This document shows positions 27,901-35,479 of a stretch of DNA of 64,000 nucleotides, piece after piece (the stretch's first letter is position 1; every line of letters starts with the position of its first letter). The notes beneath the pieces are model-generated. The model saw nothing but the letters and a program-made list of their open reading frames with translations, did not search any database and was not told where the DNA came from. The position numbers were made by a program, and so were the translations under genes. The stretch comes from Clostridiales bacterium. Lineage in GTDB: Bacteria; Acidobacteriota; Aminicenantia; Aminicenantales; UBA8522. The stretch is from assembly GCA_029907205.1 (NCBI GenBank), contig JARYMI010000001.1, positions 179,410 to 243,409 on the forward strand, in the 5' to 3' direction.

Positions 27901-28080
27901 GAATTTTGTCTGGTCACGAGCCTGAGCGGCCACAGAAGCGAGACCTGTGATTGCCTGGCCATGGGTCCGAAAATCATCACCGCCGGCGTCGAGGCTGACG
28001 GCTCCGCGTCTGTCCGGGTGTGGGGAAGCAAGTTTTTCGTCCGGACAGAGCTCGGCAAGCTCCTCATCAAGCCACAATAA
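24955..28080 (+). CDS. HEAT-repeat / P-loop NTPase / WD-like propeller multidomain protein
   Basis: 1041 residues, cytoplasmic (no signal or span). Residues ~215-440 are HEAT-like helical repeats (RENIIYTLGKLKEGRAVAAI, KEEAIWALGKIGLPSVKAI, LKTYLAWTLGEIG). Walker A GDSGTGKT ends near 482, followed by RLIILDGCRDRYYFQRVIDA. This resembles uridine-kinase/PRK-type P-loop enzymes more than AAA ATPases. Residues ~720-1040 have propeller-like blades, including LITAHADGLIRLWDF and SGHRSETCDCLAMG with SVRVW. It begins 18 bases after the response-regulator gene, with no obvious ribosome site, so translation may be coupled. Function unknown; a signalling scaffold or regulated kinase is plausible. Confidence 0.8.
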   Translation: MNGRSSTHSPPSSEDISFFLDILFREYNPRKLVFLNRKGGWQENPKKLRDRVSHAVLHELWRHGEKTALGFMENLAESLAGERSWALTQKIWNALGQEDVEDVRVSPFLIVFEVLLWIVRFEALRLNAEAVVPEWNRRAAAQKAESQREFLCLKGFLESALTEEEKKEFSQTVAFLKKASPPLVEELSRDFAEEEKITMTIERLLEEEASAEEKEAANSLIIDILQPAMGIATQLAPALFLPCLRLLVDSRVDVSSGIPYAASVVLSIFGDTRSADILLDALERYPVTCTKIRENIIYTLGKLKEGRAVAAISRVLEEPDEAKETTGGKDKPCPLLEQKEEAIWALGKIGLPSVKAIPSLAKYADHSSAKLKTYLAWTLGEIGRAQKESSGGLSADILIALLKLIKEKYKQVFEEAVSGLKKIRMPEFIHSLYLYHAGAISILALKPAQQGLNELSETVHYLLKDKKRVVLAVNGDSGTGKTYFCQAIADGFAGVRPQDILYLMRDTKRGQKVFNRMLGLDWLKKHIDPAYYQDYPLTEGEDNPEAFFRQFLEESSGKRLIILDGCRDRYYFQRVIDAFYQHGELDVEVNFRANFSTRRLNLEEREFALESVKLHLGFLEEPALEDTSFYQEGMVVLYDLDNSVGSRLTSQETKEIFDQRRIESWGELIRVGDLGGEKTRLDCRKKKLDVEEGHFNVREEKWPETRTLPFSFEEKIFRPLLNEDLKAEPNLLLTIPMSDLLPERLRFYAQDQVAGSGGKGGVFVLTFLDNRIFQTTLEDKISGLSLLGRDIFLTTPGRGFLCLSFERNEIVEFQESGLLPLRIATFPPDRLITAHADGLIRLWDFLEKRILVLECDIQPVQALTVDLRGLIYAAAGQSLWQLDPDRKKFKRNGEHEGPVRLIRPYFQKQILAVEDGGDKPSASSLKIIDFQRKNTRIIPSSLANRISGLTVCSDGKIIAGLDSPKEKEGEQVGTLAIFAPQEEFCLVTSLSGHRSETCDCLAMGPKIITAGVEADGSASVRVWGSKFFVRTELGKLLIKPQ

Positions 28081-28098
28081 AACCCCGCCGAGCCGGGG
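28076..28098 (-). terminator. Hairpin with T-run, minus-strand orientation
   Basis: CCCCG-loop-CGGGG (28083-28098) is followed on the minus strand by TTTTATT. On the plus strand it sits right after the HEAT-protein stop codon without a T-run, so it would terminate an antisense or minus-strand transcript, possibly one covering the structured repeat at 28118-28274. Confidence 0.45.
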
Positions 28099-28117
28099 CC
28101 GGGCGTTCCACAAAATT

Positions 28118-28274
28118 GATAGGAACTTCTTGTGCAGTGAAAGGGCTTGCGCTTTGGCATAATAGGCACGATAAGCCAACACCCGATGGGTGGCGTGGTT
28201 CGGGGGCCGACCTTACCAGAAACGCTGACCGTTGTCCCCTCCTATTTCTCTAAGAGGGTTTGGGAAGATAAATA
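28118..28274 (+). repeat. Structured dispersed repeat, copy 1
   Basis: Nearly identical to the minus-strand copy at 41136-41294, strongest from 28180 on (six differences in the first 60 bases). Folding elements in both: a variable stem (TTGGC/GCCAA here), CACCC-GAT-GGGTG, a GCG/CGC stem enclosing TCGG-GGG-CCGA (TTGG/CCGA in copy 2), and a terminal CCCTC.../...GAGGG hairpin. Similarity continues across a one-base indel, favouring an RNA/DNA element over a coding remnant. Sense strand is uncertain. Confidence 0.6.
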
Positions 28275-28297
28275 TAGCAAGAACAAATATTGAAAGC

Positions 28298-28411
28298 GTC
28301 TCTGGAGGCTTTAAAGCTGACGGAGACACTCTCAAGAATTTATTGAGGGAGGCAGGCAAGTGTCTCCGTAAAGGTCTCCGGGGGGAACCACGACAGGGCC
28401 CGTCAGGTGGT
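28298..28411 (+). ncRNA. Nested-hairpin leader or candidate ncRNA upstream of the S9 peptidase
   Basis: Outer stem CTGGAG (28302-28307) with CTCCGG (28376-28381); inside it a perfect 11-base stem ACGGAGACACT (28320-28330) with AGTGTCTCCGT (28359-28369), enclosing CTCAA/TTGAG (28331-28347). A third stem pairs ACCACGAC (28387-28394) with GTC..GTGGT (28402-28411). No riboswitch consensus was recognised. The whole gap 28081-28552 holds no convincing ORF; it ends in GGGAGGG before the peptidase start. Confidence 0.4.
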
Positions 28412-28552
28412 GCTATCGGCAATCTTGGGCATACGGGGCGACTTGTGACCGGACCGTGTTTTATACTATCATGCCCTCCGAGATGCTTTGATCTATGATG
28501 ACCGCGGCTTTTTCTTGTAAAAACACGAACCTTATCCGAGGGAGGGTTTTCG

Positions 28553-30742
28553 ATGCGTAAGTCGAAATATTTTTTCGCCGTCCTCGCCGCTCTGTTTCTC
28601 TTTTTGACGAGCCTGGCCCCCGCCTTCTCCCAGGCTCAAGCAAAAAAGATCACCTTTGAGCAGGCCTATTTGAACAAGGAGCCTCGCCTGCTCATAAGAC
28701 TCCCGCGCGCGACCTGGCTCGATGACGAAAATTATCTCCTCCGGGAGACAGATGAAAGGGATAAAACCAGGCGCATATTCAAAGTGTCTGTCCGGACAGG
28801 GGAAAAAACTCTCTTCCTGGATTTTATCTCGCTCGAAAAACTCCTTCCCAAGGGCATCGTTTCAAGGGAACACGTGGCTGCCACGCCAGATTTTTCGACC
28901 CTTGTGTATTCCTATGAGAATGACCTCTACTGTTATGTTCGGCCTGCGGAGAAACTCAAACGCCTGACCGCAACGCCTGCCGAAGAGGAAAAGAACCCCC
29001 GCTTCTCGCCCGACGGAAAATACCTGGCTTACACCCGCTCGAACAACCTTTTTGCCTGCGAGCTTGAAACCGGGCTCGAGCACCAGCTCACGTCAGACGG
29101 GTCTGAGACGATTTCCAACGGCTGGGCCTCCTGGGTTTACTACGAAGAAATCCTGGGCCGGAGTTCTCGGTACGCGGCCTTCTGGTGGTCCCCGGACAGC
29201 CGCAAGATCGCCTTCCTTCGCTTCGATGACAGCCCGGTTCCGACTTTCCCCATTTTCCACGCTGGTGGCGTTCACGGCGAGCTCGAGATTCAGAGATACC
29301 CCAAGTCGGGCGATCCCAACCCGCAGGTAAAGCTGGGCGTGGCCAGCCTGCCTGACGGCAATATTGTCTGGGCCGATATCGACGACAGGGCGGACCATTA
29401 CATCGCCTGGCCGTTCTGGCTTCCCGAAAGCTCCGGCCTGACCTTCCAGTGGATGAACCGCGGCCAGGACAACATCAAGATCTACGCCTTGGACCTCAAG
29501 ACCGGCGGAAAAGAAGAAATCTTCGACGAAAAGCAGCCTTCCTGGGTCGAGTTTTTTGAGGACCTTTATTTTTTCAAGGACGGGAGCGGTTTTCTCGTGC
29601 GGAGCGATGCCGACGGGTGGCGGCATCTCTACCATTACGACTTCCGGGGAAAGCTCATCCGTCGCCTGACCGAGGGCTCCTGGCAGGTGGAGAGCATCAA
29701 CCTTGTTGACGAAAAAAACAGGCAGGTTTATTTCACTGGCCGAAAGGAGAAAACAACGGAAACCCATCTTTTCAGGGTCGGGCTGGACGGCCAGGGGTTT
29801 GAGCAACTCACCCGGGAGCCCGGAAGCCATCGCAGCCAGGTCTCGCCGGGCGGCAGTTATTTCCTGGATTCTTTCTCGAGCGTTGATTCTCCCACCCGGC
29901 TGGACCTCTTCCGCTGCGACGGGACCAAGCTCAAAACCATCGAGCGGAGCGAAACGCCGGAAATGCGGGAATACACGCTGGCAAAAAAAGAGCTTTTCAC
30001 CATCCCCACAGAAGACGGCTTGGAGCTTCCCGCTTACTGGATTCTTCCGCCGGGTTTTGACCCAGCCAAGAAATACCCCATGCTTTTTACGATCTACAGC
30101 GGGCCGGGATCGTCCACTGTCTTCAATTCCTATCCGCCTTTATCCTCTTTATTCCTGGCCCAGGAGGGGATCATCGTCATGAGCGTTGACCACCGCGGCT
30201 CGGGCCATTTCGGGAAAAAGGGAATGGCCCTGATGCACCGGAATCTGGGCAAGTGGGAAATGCACGACCTCATCGAAGCGGCTAAATGGGTTCGCGAGAA
30301 GCCTTTTGTGGACAGAGAACGGATCGGCATCACCGGAGGAAGCTACGGCGGCTACACGACCTGCTTGGCCCTGACCTACGGCGCCGATTATTTCACCCAC
30401 GGGTTCGCCAGCGCTTCTGTCACAGACTGGAAGCTCTACGACTCGGTTTACACCGAGCGTTACATGGACAAGCCGGAGGAGAATGAAGATGGGTACAGGG
30501 TCGGGTCAGTCATGACCCATGCGGAAAAGCTCAAGGGCGTTCTTTCCCTCGAGCACGGGGCCACTGATGACAACGTCCACATGCAGAACACCATCCAGCT
30601 CATCGATGCCCTGATGGACCTTGACAAAATGTTTGAATTCATGCTCTACCCAGGGCAGCGCCACGGGTTCATCGGCAAGAAGAGGGAAAACTCAAACCGC
30701 CGGTCTGTTAATTTCTGGTTCAAACACCTCCTCAACCGTTGA
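28553..30742 (+). CDS. Exported S9 family prolyl oligopeptidase (dipeptidyl-peptidase IV type)
   Basis: 729 residues with a signal peptide (FFAVLAALFLFLTSLAPAFS). The N-terminal DPPIV propeller includes ASWVYYEEILGRSSRYAAFW, where the EE pair anchors the substrate N-terminus. The C-terminal hydrolase has the nucleophile motif GGSYGGY (Ser near 599), Asp in GATDDNVH (near 671) and His in GQRHGF (near 703). It removes N-terminal X-Pro/Ala dipeptides from peptides in the periplasm or outside, fitting a peptide-degrading lifestyle together with glutamate dehydrogenase. Strong GGGAGGG precedes the ATG, behind an unusually long structured leader. Confidence 0.93.
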   Translation: MRKSKYFFAVLAALFLFLTSLAPAFSQAQAKKITFEQAYLNKEPRLLIRLPRATWLDDENYLLRETDERDKTRRIFKVSVRTGEKTLFLDFISLEKLLPKGIVSREHVAATPDFSTLVYSYENDLYCYVRPAEKLKRLTATPAEEEKNPRFSPDGKYLAYTRSNNLFACELETGLEHQLTSDGSETISNGWASWVYYEEILGRSSRYAAFWWSPDSRKIAFLRFDDSPVPTFPIFHAGGVHGELEIQRYPKSGDPNPQVKLGVASLPDGNIVWADIDDRADHYIAWPFWLPESSGLTFQWMNRGQDNIKIYALDLKTGGKEEIFDEKQPSWVEFFEDLYFFKDGSGFLVRSDADGWRHLYHYDFRGKLIRRLTEGSWQVESINLVDEKNRQVYFTGRKEKTTETHLFRVGLDGQGFEQLTREPGSHRSQVSPGGSYFLDSFSSVDSPTRLDLFRCDGTKLKTIERSETPEMREYTLAKKELFTIPTEDGLELPAYWILPPGFDPAKKYPMLFTIYSGPGSSTVFNSYPPLSSLFLAQEGIIVMSVDHRGSGHFGKKGMALMHRNLGKWEMHDLIEAAKWVREKPFVDRERIGITGGSYGGYTTCLALTYGADYFTHGFASASVTDWKLYDSVYTERYMDKPEENEDGYRVGSVMTHAEKLKGVLSLEHGATDDNVHMQNTIQLIDALMDLDKMFEFMLYPGQRHGFIGKKRENSNRRSVNFWFKHLLNR

Positions 30743-30743
30743 G

Positions 30744-31661
30744 ATGGAAGGAACAAAGGCTCAATTCATCGACCTCGCCACTTGTCCGGCCTGCGCCGGG
30801 CAGAGAATTCGTCGCTATAAAAAGGGAACGTACGCCGGCCGGCTGACACAGGACGAGATCAAGATCACGGACAGCCAGTACGGGAGGGTATGGGACCTCA
30901 GCCTGTGTCTGGACTGCGGCCATATCTTTGCCAACCCGTGTCCCTCTCCGGACTTTATCTTTTCTCTATACGGCGAGGTCTGCGATCCAGAGTACGAAGA
31001 AGAGGCGGCCGGGCGCTCCAGAAATTTTCTCCCGATTCTCGAGTCTCTTGAAAGGGTCATCCCGGAGCGGGGCGCTCTTTTCGATGTCGGCGCGGCCACG
31101 GGCATCCTGCTCGACCTCGCCCGCAGCCGCGGCTGGGAGCCGGACGGCATCGAGCCCAGCTCCTGGGCCGTCAAGACCGCAGCAGAGAAATACGGCTTGG
31201 CCTTGCGGCACGGCCCCTTTGAAACAGCCTGTCTCAAGGGGAACGCTTACGCGGCCGTGCTGATGGTTGATTTCATTGAACACACGCCTTTGCCTCACGA
31301 GGCGGTCGTCCGGGCGCAGCGAATTTTGCGGCCAGCCGGAATCCTTGTTTTAGTGACGCCGGACATCCGCAGCCCGGCCGCAAGAATCGCCGGCCGCAGG
31401 TGGTGGCATCTCCGCCCCGCTCACCTGGCCTTTTTCTCCCGCGCCTCTCTCCAGGCGCTGCTCAGCCGAGCAGGCTTCACGATCATCGAGGAGAGGCGGT
31501 ATGCCTGGACCTTCAGCGCCCACTACCTGCTCTCCAGGAAGAGGTTAACCCGAGTTCTGCTTAAGAATTCCGCCATGTCTTCTTTTTTCAAGCGAATTCC
31601 GATAAAATTGGCGCTCGGCGACTCGTTTGAAATTTACGCCCGAAAGGACAGAAACGGGTGA
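30744..31661 (+). CDS. SAM-dependent methyltransferase with N-terminal zinc-ribbon-like motif
   Basis: 305 residues from ATG 30744, one base after the peptidase stop; the in-frame sequence upstream is shadow of the peptidase. CPAC and CLDCGH near residues 10 and 55 form a ribbon seen in sugar C- and class-23 methyltransferases. SAM motif I is FDVGAATGILLDLA, with the post-I acidic region DGIEPSSWAV and VLMVDFIEHTPLPHEA. The substrate is unknown. Its stop overlaps the following prenyltransferase start (GTGA), suggesting a lipid or surface-glycan role. Confidence 0.8.
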   Translation: MEGTKAQFIDLATCPACAGQRIRRYKKGTYAGRLTQDEIKITDSQYGRVWDLSLCLDCGHIFANPCPSPDFIFSLYGEVCDPEYEEEAAGRSRNFLPILESLERVIPERGALFDVGAATGILLDLARSRGWEPDGIEPSSWAVKTAAEKYGLALRHGPFETACLKGNAYAAVLMVDFIEHTPLPHEAVVRAQRILRPAGILVLVTPDIRSPAARIAGRRWWHLRPAHLAFFSRASLQALLSRAGFTIIEERRYAWTFSAHYLLSRKRLTRVLLKNSAMSSFFKRIPIKLALGDSFEIYARKDRNG

Positions 31662-32551
31662 AGGCTTATGTGCGGGCCCTGCGTCTCGAAAGATGGCCAC
31701 GCAGCACCGCCATCCTTTTGGGGAGCGCCGGCCTCTTTTTCCTCCACCATGACTTCCTTGAGTTCTTCAGCCTCCCGACGATTTTCTCTCGCCTTCTTTT
31801 TGCTTTTTTCCTGACCTGGGGCATATCCACGGCCAACTACGTGATCAACGAAATCGTCGATGTCCCCTACGACGCTCACCATCCGGTCAAGCGACATCGG
31901 CCACTGGTCAAGGGTGAAATCAGCAAAACGTTCTTCATTTTGGTCGGCATCGCCCTTTCCTTGTCTTGCCTCGGACTGGCAGCAGCAGCTTTTTCCCGGC
32001 CCTTTTTTCTGGCGCTCCTTTCCCTTCTTGCGGCCGGGTTTGTTTACAACATAAAGCCCATCAGGACAAAAGACATCCCGTTTCTCGACGCCATCTCTGA
32101 ATCAGCCAACAACCCCATCCGTTTCCTCATCGGCTGGTATGCGTTCTCTCCTCCCCAGCCCTTTCCGCCGCTAAGCTTGCTCATCTCGTGGTGGTCGTTC
32201 GGGGCTTTCCTGATGGAGGCCAAAAGGCTGTCTGAATTCAGGCTGCTCAAGGAAAACGCCGCCAACTACAGGGCTTCTCACAAGAAATACAGCCGGACGT
32301 CTCTCCTCGCCGGGATGGTGGCGAGCGCCGTCGTCTTCATGGCAAGCTACGTGTATTTCGCCCTCAGCCAGGGTCTTCCTTTCCTCCTCTATGCCTCGCC
32401 CCTCCTCCTTCTCTATCTCTACCTTTTTTTCCATAAAACTCTCCGTGAAAAGGAAATCATGGAAGAACCGGAAACTCTGCTCCTCCATCCCCTGATCGCG
32501 CTCTTCACTCTGGTGCTCCTCTTCCTCTTTGCCCTGGCCTTCTTTTTGTGA
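31658..32551 (+). CDS. UbiA-family prenyltransferase
   Basis: 297 residues, GTG start overlapping the previous stop. About eight membrane helices; first aspartate-rich motif NEIVDVPYDAHHP with the following basic stretch VKRHRPL, second motif DIPFLDAISE. The UbiA superfamily joins prenyl diphosphates to aromatic or sugar-phosphate acceptors at the inner membrane. The early helices resemble decaprenyl-phosphoribose-type members as much as quinone-type ones, so the acceptor is open. Confidence 0.82.
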   Translation: MKAYVRALRLERWPRSTAILLGSAGLFFLHHDFLEFFSLPTIFSRLLFAFFLTWGISTANYVINEIVDVPYDAHHPVKRHRPLVKGEISKTFFILVGIALSLSCLGLAAAAFSRPFFLALLSLLAAGFVYNIKPIRTKDIPFLDAISESANNPIRFLIGWYAFSPPQPFPPLSLLISWWSFGAFLMEAKRLSEFRLLKENAANYRASHKKYSRTSLLAGMVASAVVFMASYVYFALSQGLPFLLYASPLLLLYLYLFFHKTLREKEIMEEPETLLLHPLIALFTLVLLFLFALAFFL

Positions 32552-32583
32552 TACAGTAGCAATCTGTTTAGGGTTTGACAGGC

Positions 32584-33231
32584 ATGAATATTTTAGAAAC
32601 GTTGCTCAAACTTCTCCTGGCCGTCGCTCTTGGCGGGATTATCGGCCTGGAAAGAGAGACAAGCCAGAAGCCCGCCGGGTTGAGGACTCATATCCTCATC
32701 TGCCTGAGCGCAACCATGATGATGGCTTTTTCCCAGTTCATGCTGGCAGGCAAAGGAGCGGCAACGAGCGACATGCTGCGCGTCGCGGCTGCCGTCATCA
32801 TGGGCATGGGTTTTATCGGAGCCGGCACGATCATCCAGGCCCAGGGAAGCGTCCACGGGCTGACCACGGCCGCAACCCTTTGGGCTGTGACCGGGCTGGG
32901 GCTGGTCGTCGGAGCAGGCTACTATGCCATCGCCGTGGTGTTCTCGGTGCTTGTCCTGGCGACTCTCGTCCTCTTCCGCCGAGTCGAAGAAACCCGTCTC
33001 AAGAAAACTCTTTATCGGTATCACCTCAAGATTAAAGACAGCCCTGATTTTCTGATCAACCTGAGGAAACTGATCTTCCATTTAGGGCTCAAGATGGCCG
33101 AGCTGAACCTGAAAAAGGAAAGGAACATTTTGGCCATCGCCCTCTCCTTCGCTGCGTCTGAAGAAAAAGAGAGGGAGTTCCACCAGAGCCTCTACGACTT
33201 AGCCGATATCCTCGAAATCAAAATTGATTAG
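32584..33231 (+). CDS. MgtC/SapB family membrane protein
   Basis: 215 residues from ATG 32584. Hydrophobic N-terminal domain with the family motifs GGIIGLERE, GLRTHILICLSATMMM, GMGFIGAGTII and GLTTAATLWAVTGLGLVVG. A cytoplasmic C-terminal tail (~70 residues, ACT-like) follows. MgtC proteins affect magnesium homeostasis or ATP synthase; exact role here unknown. Eight-base overlap with rdgB. Confidence 0.9.
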   Translation: MNILETLLKLLLAVALGGIIGLERETSQKPAGLRTHILICLSATMMMAFSQFMLAGKGAATSDMLRVAAAVIMGMGFIGAGTIIQAQGSVHGLTTAATLWAVTGLGLVVGAGYYAIAVVFSVLVLATLVLFRRVEETRLKKTLYRYHLKIKDSPDFLINLRKLIFHLGLKMAELNLKKERNILAIALSFAASEEKEREFHQSLYDLADILEIKID

Positions 33232-33862
33232 AAAGAAGCTCGTCCTGGCCACCTCAAACCAGGGAAAATTCAGAGAAATCAAAGATTATCTGGCTGACCT
33301 TCCCGTCGACATCATTTCTCTCGATGAGCTGAGCGCGGCCGAGGACGTCGAAGAAAAAGGTAAGACTTTTTCGGAGAATGCTCGCCTGAAAAGCCTGACA
33401 TGGAGCCGGAAACTGGACGGCCTCATCCTGGCTGAGGACTCGGGCCTCGAGGTTGAGCATTTGGGCGGAAAGCCCGGCATCTTTTCAGCGCGCTTTTCTG
33501 CGCCCCGGCCAACCGACGAAAAAAACATCAGGAAGGTGCTGCGGCTGATGGCCGGCGTGCCCTGGAACAAGCGCCGGGCCCGGTTTGTCTCCTGCCTGGT
33601 CCTGGCTCAAAAAGGAAAAGTCTTAAAGGAAGCGCGGGGCGAGGTCAGAGGCTTTGTTGCTTTCAAGAAAAAGGGAAACCGGGGATTCGGCTACGACCCG
33701 ATTTTCTACTATCCCCGCTGGCGGAAGAACTTCGGCGAACTCGACCCCCGGGAGAAAAACAAGGTCAGCCACCGCGGCCGCGCTCTCCGGAAAATGAAGG
33801 CTTTTCTCGTCGCCTTTCTGGGCGGGCCAACAAAGGCAAAAGGAAAGGAAGAAGGGGGCTGA
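33224..33862 (+). CDS. rdgB: XTP/dITP diphosphatase (RdgB/HAM1)
   Basis: 212 residues, TTG start 33224 overlapping the mgtC-like stop. Family motifs: LVLATSNQGKFREIK, GKTFSENARLKS, LAEDSGLEV, GIFSARFS, GFGYDPIF and the C-terminal NKVSHRGRAL. Hydrolyses deaminated purine nucleoside triphosphates (ITP, XTP) to protect nucleic acids. Ends inside a bidirectional terminator hairpin. Confidence 0.95.
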   Translation: MIRKKLVLATSNQGKFREIKDYLADLPVDIISLDELSAAEDVEEKGKTFSENARLKSLTWSRKLDGLILAEDSGLEVEHLGGKPGIFSARFSAPRPTDEKNIRKVLRLMAGVPWNKRRARFVSCLVLAQKGKVLKEARGEVRGFVAFKKKGNRGFGYDPIFYYPRWRKNFGELDPREKNKVSHRGRALRKMKAFLVAFLGGPTKAKGKEEGG

Positions 33863-33873
33863 GCCCCCTTCTT
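33849..33873. terminator. Bidirectional terminator between rdgB and the comEA-like gene
   Basis: AAGAAGGGGGC-TGA-GCCCCCTTCTT forms an 11-base-pair stem whose arms carry the A- and T-rich ends needed in both directions. It overlaps the stop codons of the two convergent genes. Confidence 0.85.
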
Positions 33874-34183
33874 ATTTGCCCGTGATTTCGGCGCCGACAG
33901 TGATCAGGTCTTTCAGCTGATTATACGTTTTTTCGCCGATTCCCCTGACCTTCATGATCTCCTCGATTTTCTTGAAATTCCCGTGCTCTTTCCTGTAGTC
34001 GATGATCCTCTGGGCGACCTGCGGCCCGATCCGCGGAAGCTTCTGAAGTTCACTAAGCGAGGCGGTGTTGATGTTGATTTTCTGTTCACCGCCCTTGGAC
34101 CCAGCCTGCTGAGCGATGAGAGGGAGCAACGATAGGCCCACCGCCAGGGCAATGACCAGGGTTACGACCTTTAGGCTTTTCAT
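33872..34183 (-). CDS. Exported ComEA-like helix-hairpin-helix protein
   Basis: 103 residues: signal/anchor (VVTLVIALAVGLSLLPLIAQ), short linker, then two HhH motifs in ININTASLSELQKLPRIGP and IMKVRGIGEKTYNQLK. This matches the ComEA DNA-binding domain, which draws DNA into the periplasm during transformation. A separate dprA gene at 39.8 kb is compatible with competence. Such short HhH proteins can also have other roles. Confidence 0.85.
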   Translation of the reverse strand: MKSLKVVTLVIALAVGLSLLPLIAQQAGSKGGEQKININTASLSELQKLPRIGPQVAQRIIDYRKEHGNFKKIEEIMKVRGIGEKTYNQLKDLITVGAEITGK

Positions 34184-34347
34184 GATAACCTCCTTTCTTC
34201 ATCCCCTTATGCAAACCGGAGGCCAAACCTTGCTGTTTATATAACTAATTTATTTTCAATTAGATGGAATTAAGTCCAGATGGATGATGTCAATGACGGT
34301 TGACTTTTTCTTCCGCCGTGATCAACAGCCGTTGACGCCGGAGTGGT

Positions 34348-35478
34348 TTACTCGATTGGAGGAAGCGTCAGCCCTTCCGGCTCGAAAATAACCCGCCGCT
34401 CCCCTTCCTCCACCTGGCCAAGGTCTAAGAGTTCGTACCCCGCCTTCTTGCCCACGTCAATTGTTTTATCCACTTCTTTTTCAGGCACGAAGATATAGAA
34501 CCCCACTCCCCAGTTGAACGTGGTCACGCAGTCGTTCAGGCTGACGCCGATTTCCCGCATGAACAGGAACAAGGGCGGGATCTCCTCCACCCATTTTCGG
34601 ATCCTGTACGTGAAAGGTCTCTTGTCGTAGGCAATCTTTGAAATCCCTCCGCCCGTGCCCCCTAACAGAGAGTGAATCTCCACGCTGTTTTCCAGGAGTG
34701 CCTCAACCAGCTTCACATAGGAGCGCGTCGGGATGAGCGCCTCCTCCCCCAGCGTGTTTCCGTTCGGCAGTTGATGGAGGAACTTGTCCTTGAGCGTCAA
34801 AGCTCGCTTGATCACTAAGGAAATCCCGTTAGAATGGAGCCCGGACGATGTCGCCCCGATGATGTGATCTCCGGCGCGCAGGTTTTCCCCTGTGACCATT
34901 CTTTCGGCAGGGGCGATAATTCCTGTTACGCACCCCGAAAGGGACGGAGCGCTCTTCACGGGCGGCTCAGCCTTGATCAAATAGCGCAGCGCCGGAGACT
35001 CGCCGGCGGGAAGGGCCATGCCGCACATCTCGCAGGCCTTAAAAAAGCTCTCCGCCAGGTCACGGCTTCGCTTTTCATCCATGAACCACTCGCTGTCTCC
35101 GGCAGCCACCTCATCCGTATAAATCACGGGAAGGGCCCCCTGACAAATCACATCGTTGGCGGCCATTAAAGCTGTATCAATGCCAATGCCCTCGTAATAC
35201 GTCTTTCCTGTCCCCGCATGTTGATACATCCATTCCGCGATCCAGTTCTTGTTGCCCAGGCCCTCCTGGGTTTTGCACCAGAGGTGAGATTTGGATCCGC
35301 GATAGCGGAAGACAACGCCGTGCAGACCCAGGCTTTCAGCCTCAATATAGACATCTCTCTTGTTCGGAAATTCGAGCGTCCTCTTTCCCGCCTGGACCAT
35401 GGCCATCTTGAAGGGCTCGATCTTTGCGTAGTCGACCCCGGCCTTGGCGTACTCGGACTTCAGCTTTTCCTCCGACAT
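34348..35478 (-). CDS. purM: Phosphoribosylformylglycinamidine cyclo-ligase (AIR synthase)
   Basis: 376 residues from ATG 35478, one base after the stop of the upstream PurL-like gene; in-frame sequence upstream of that ATG overlaps PurL and is not used. PurM features include GIGIDTALMAANDVICQGA and the ATP/Mg region TSSGLHSNGISLVIKRAL followed by PTRSYVKLVEALL and GGTGGGISK. It makes 5-aminoimidazole ribotide from FGAM. The start lacks the usual YxxAGVDi length but KAGVDYAKIE is present. Confidence 0.85.
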   Translation of the reverse strand: MSEEKLKSEYAKAGVDYAKIEPFKMAMVQAGKRTLEFPNKRDVYIEAESLGLHGVVFRYRGSKSHLWCKTQEGLGNKNWIAEWMYQHAGTGKTYYEGIGIDTALMAANDVICQGALPVIYTDEVAAGDSEWFMDEKRSRDLAESFFKACEMCGMALPAGESPALRYLIKAEPPVKSAPSLSGCVTGIIAPAERMVTGENLRAGDHIIGATSSGLHSNGISLVIKRALTLKDKFLHQLPNGNTLGEEALIPTRSYVKLVEALLENSVEIHSLLGGTGGGISKIAYDKRPFTYRIRKWVEEIPPLFLFMREIGVSLNDCVTTFNWGVGFYIFVPEKEVDKTIDVGKKAGYELLDLGQVEEGERRVIFEPEGLTLPPIE

Positions 35479-35479
35479 G

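Noticed and set aside
28118..28274. 6S RNA, SRP RNA, RNase P RNA, tmRNA or a known riboswitch
   Set aside because: None of the consensus segments I know for these RNAs could be found in either copy.
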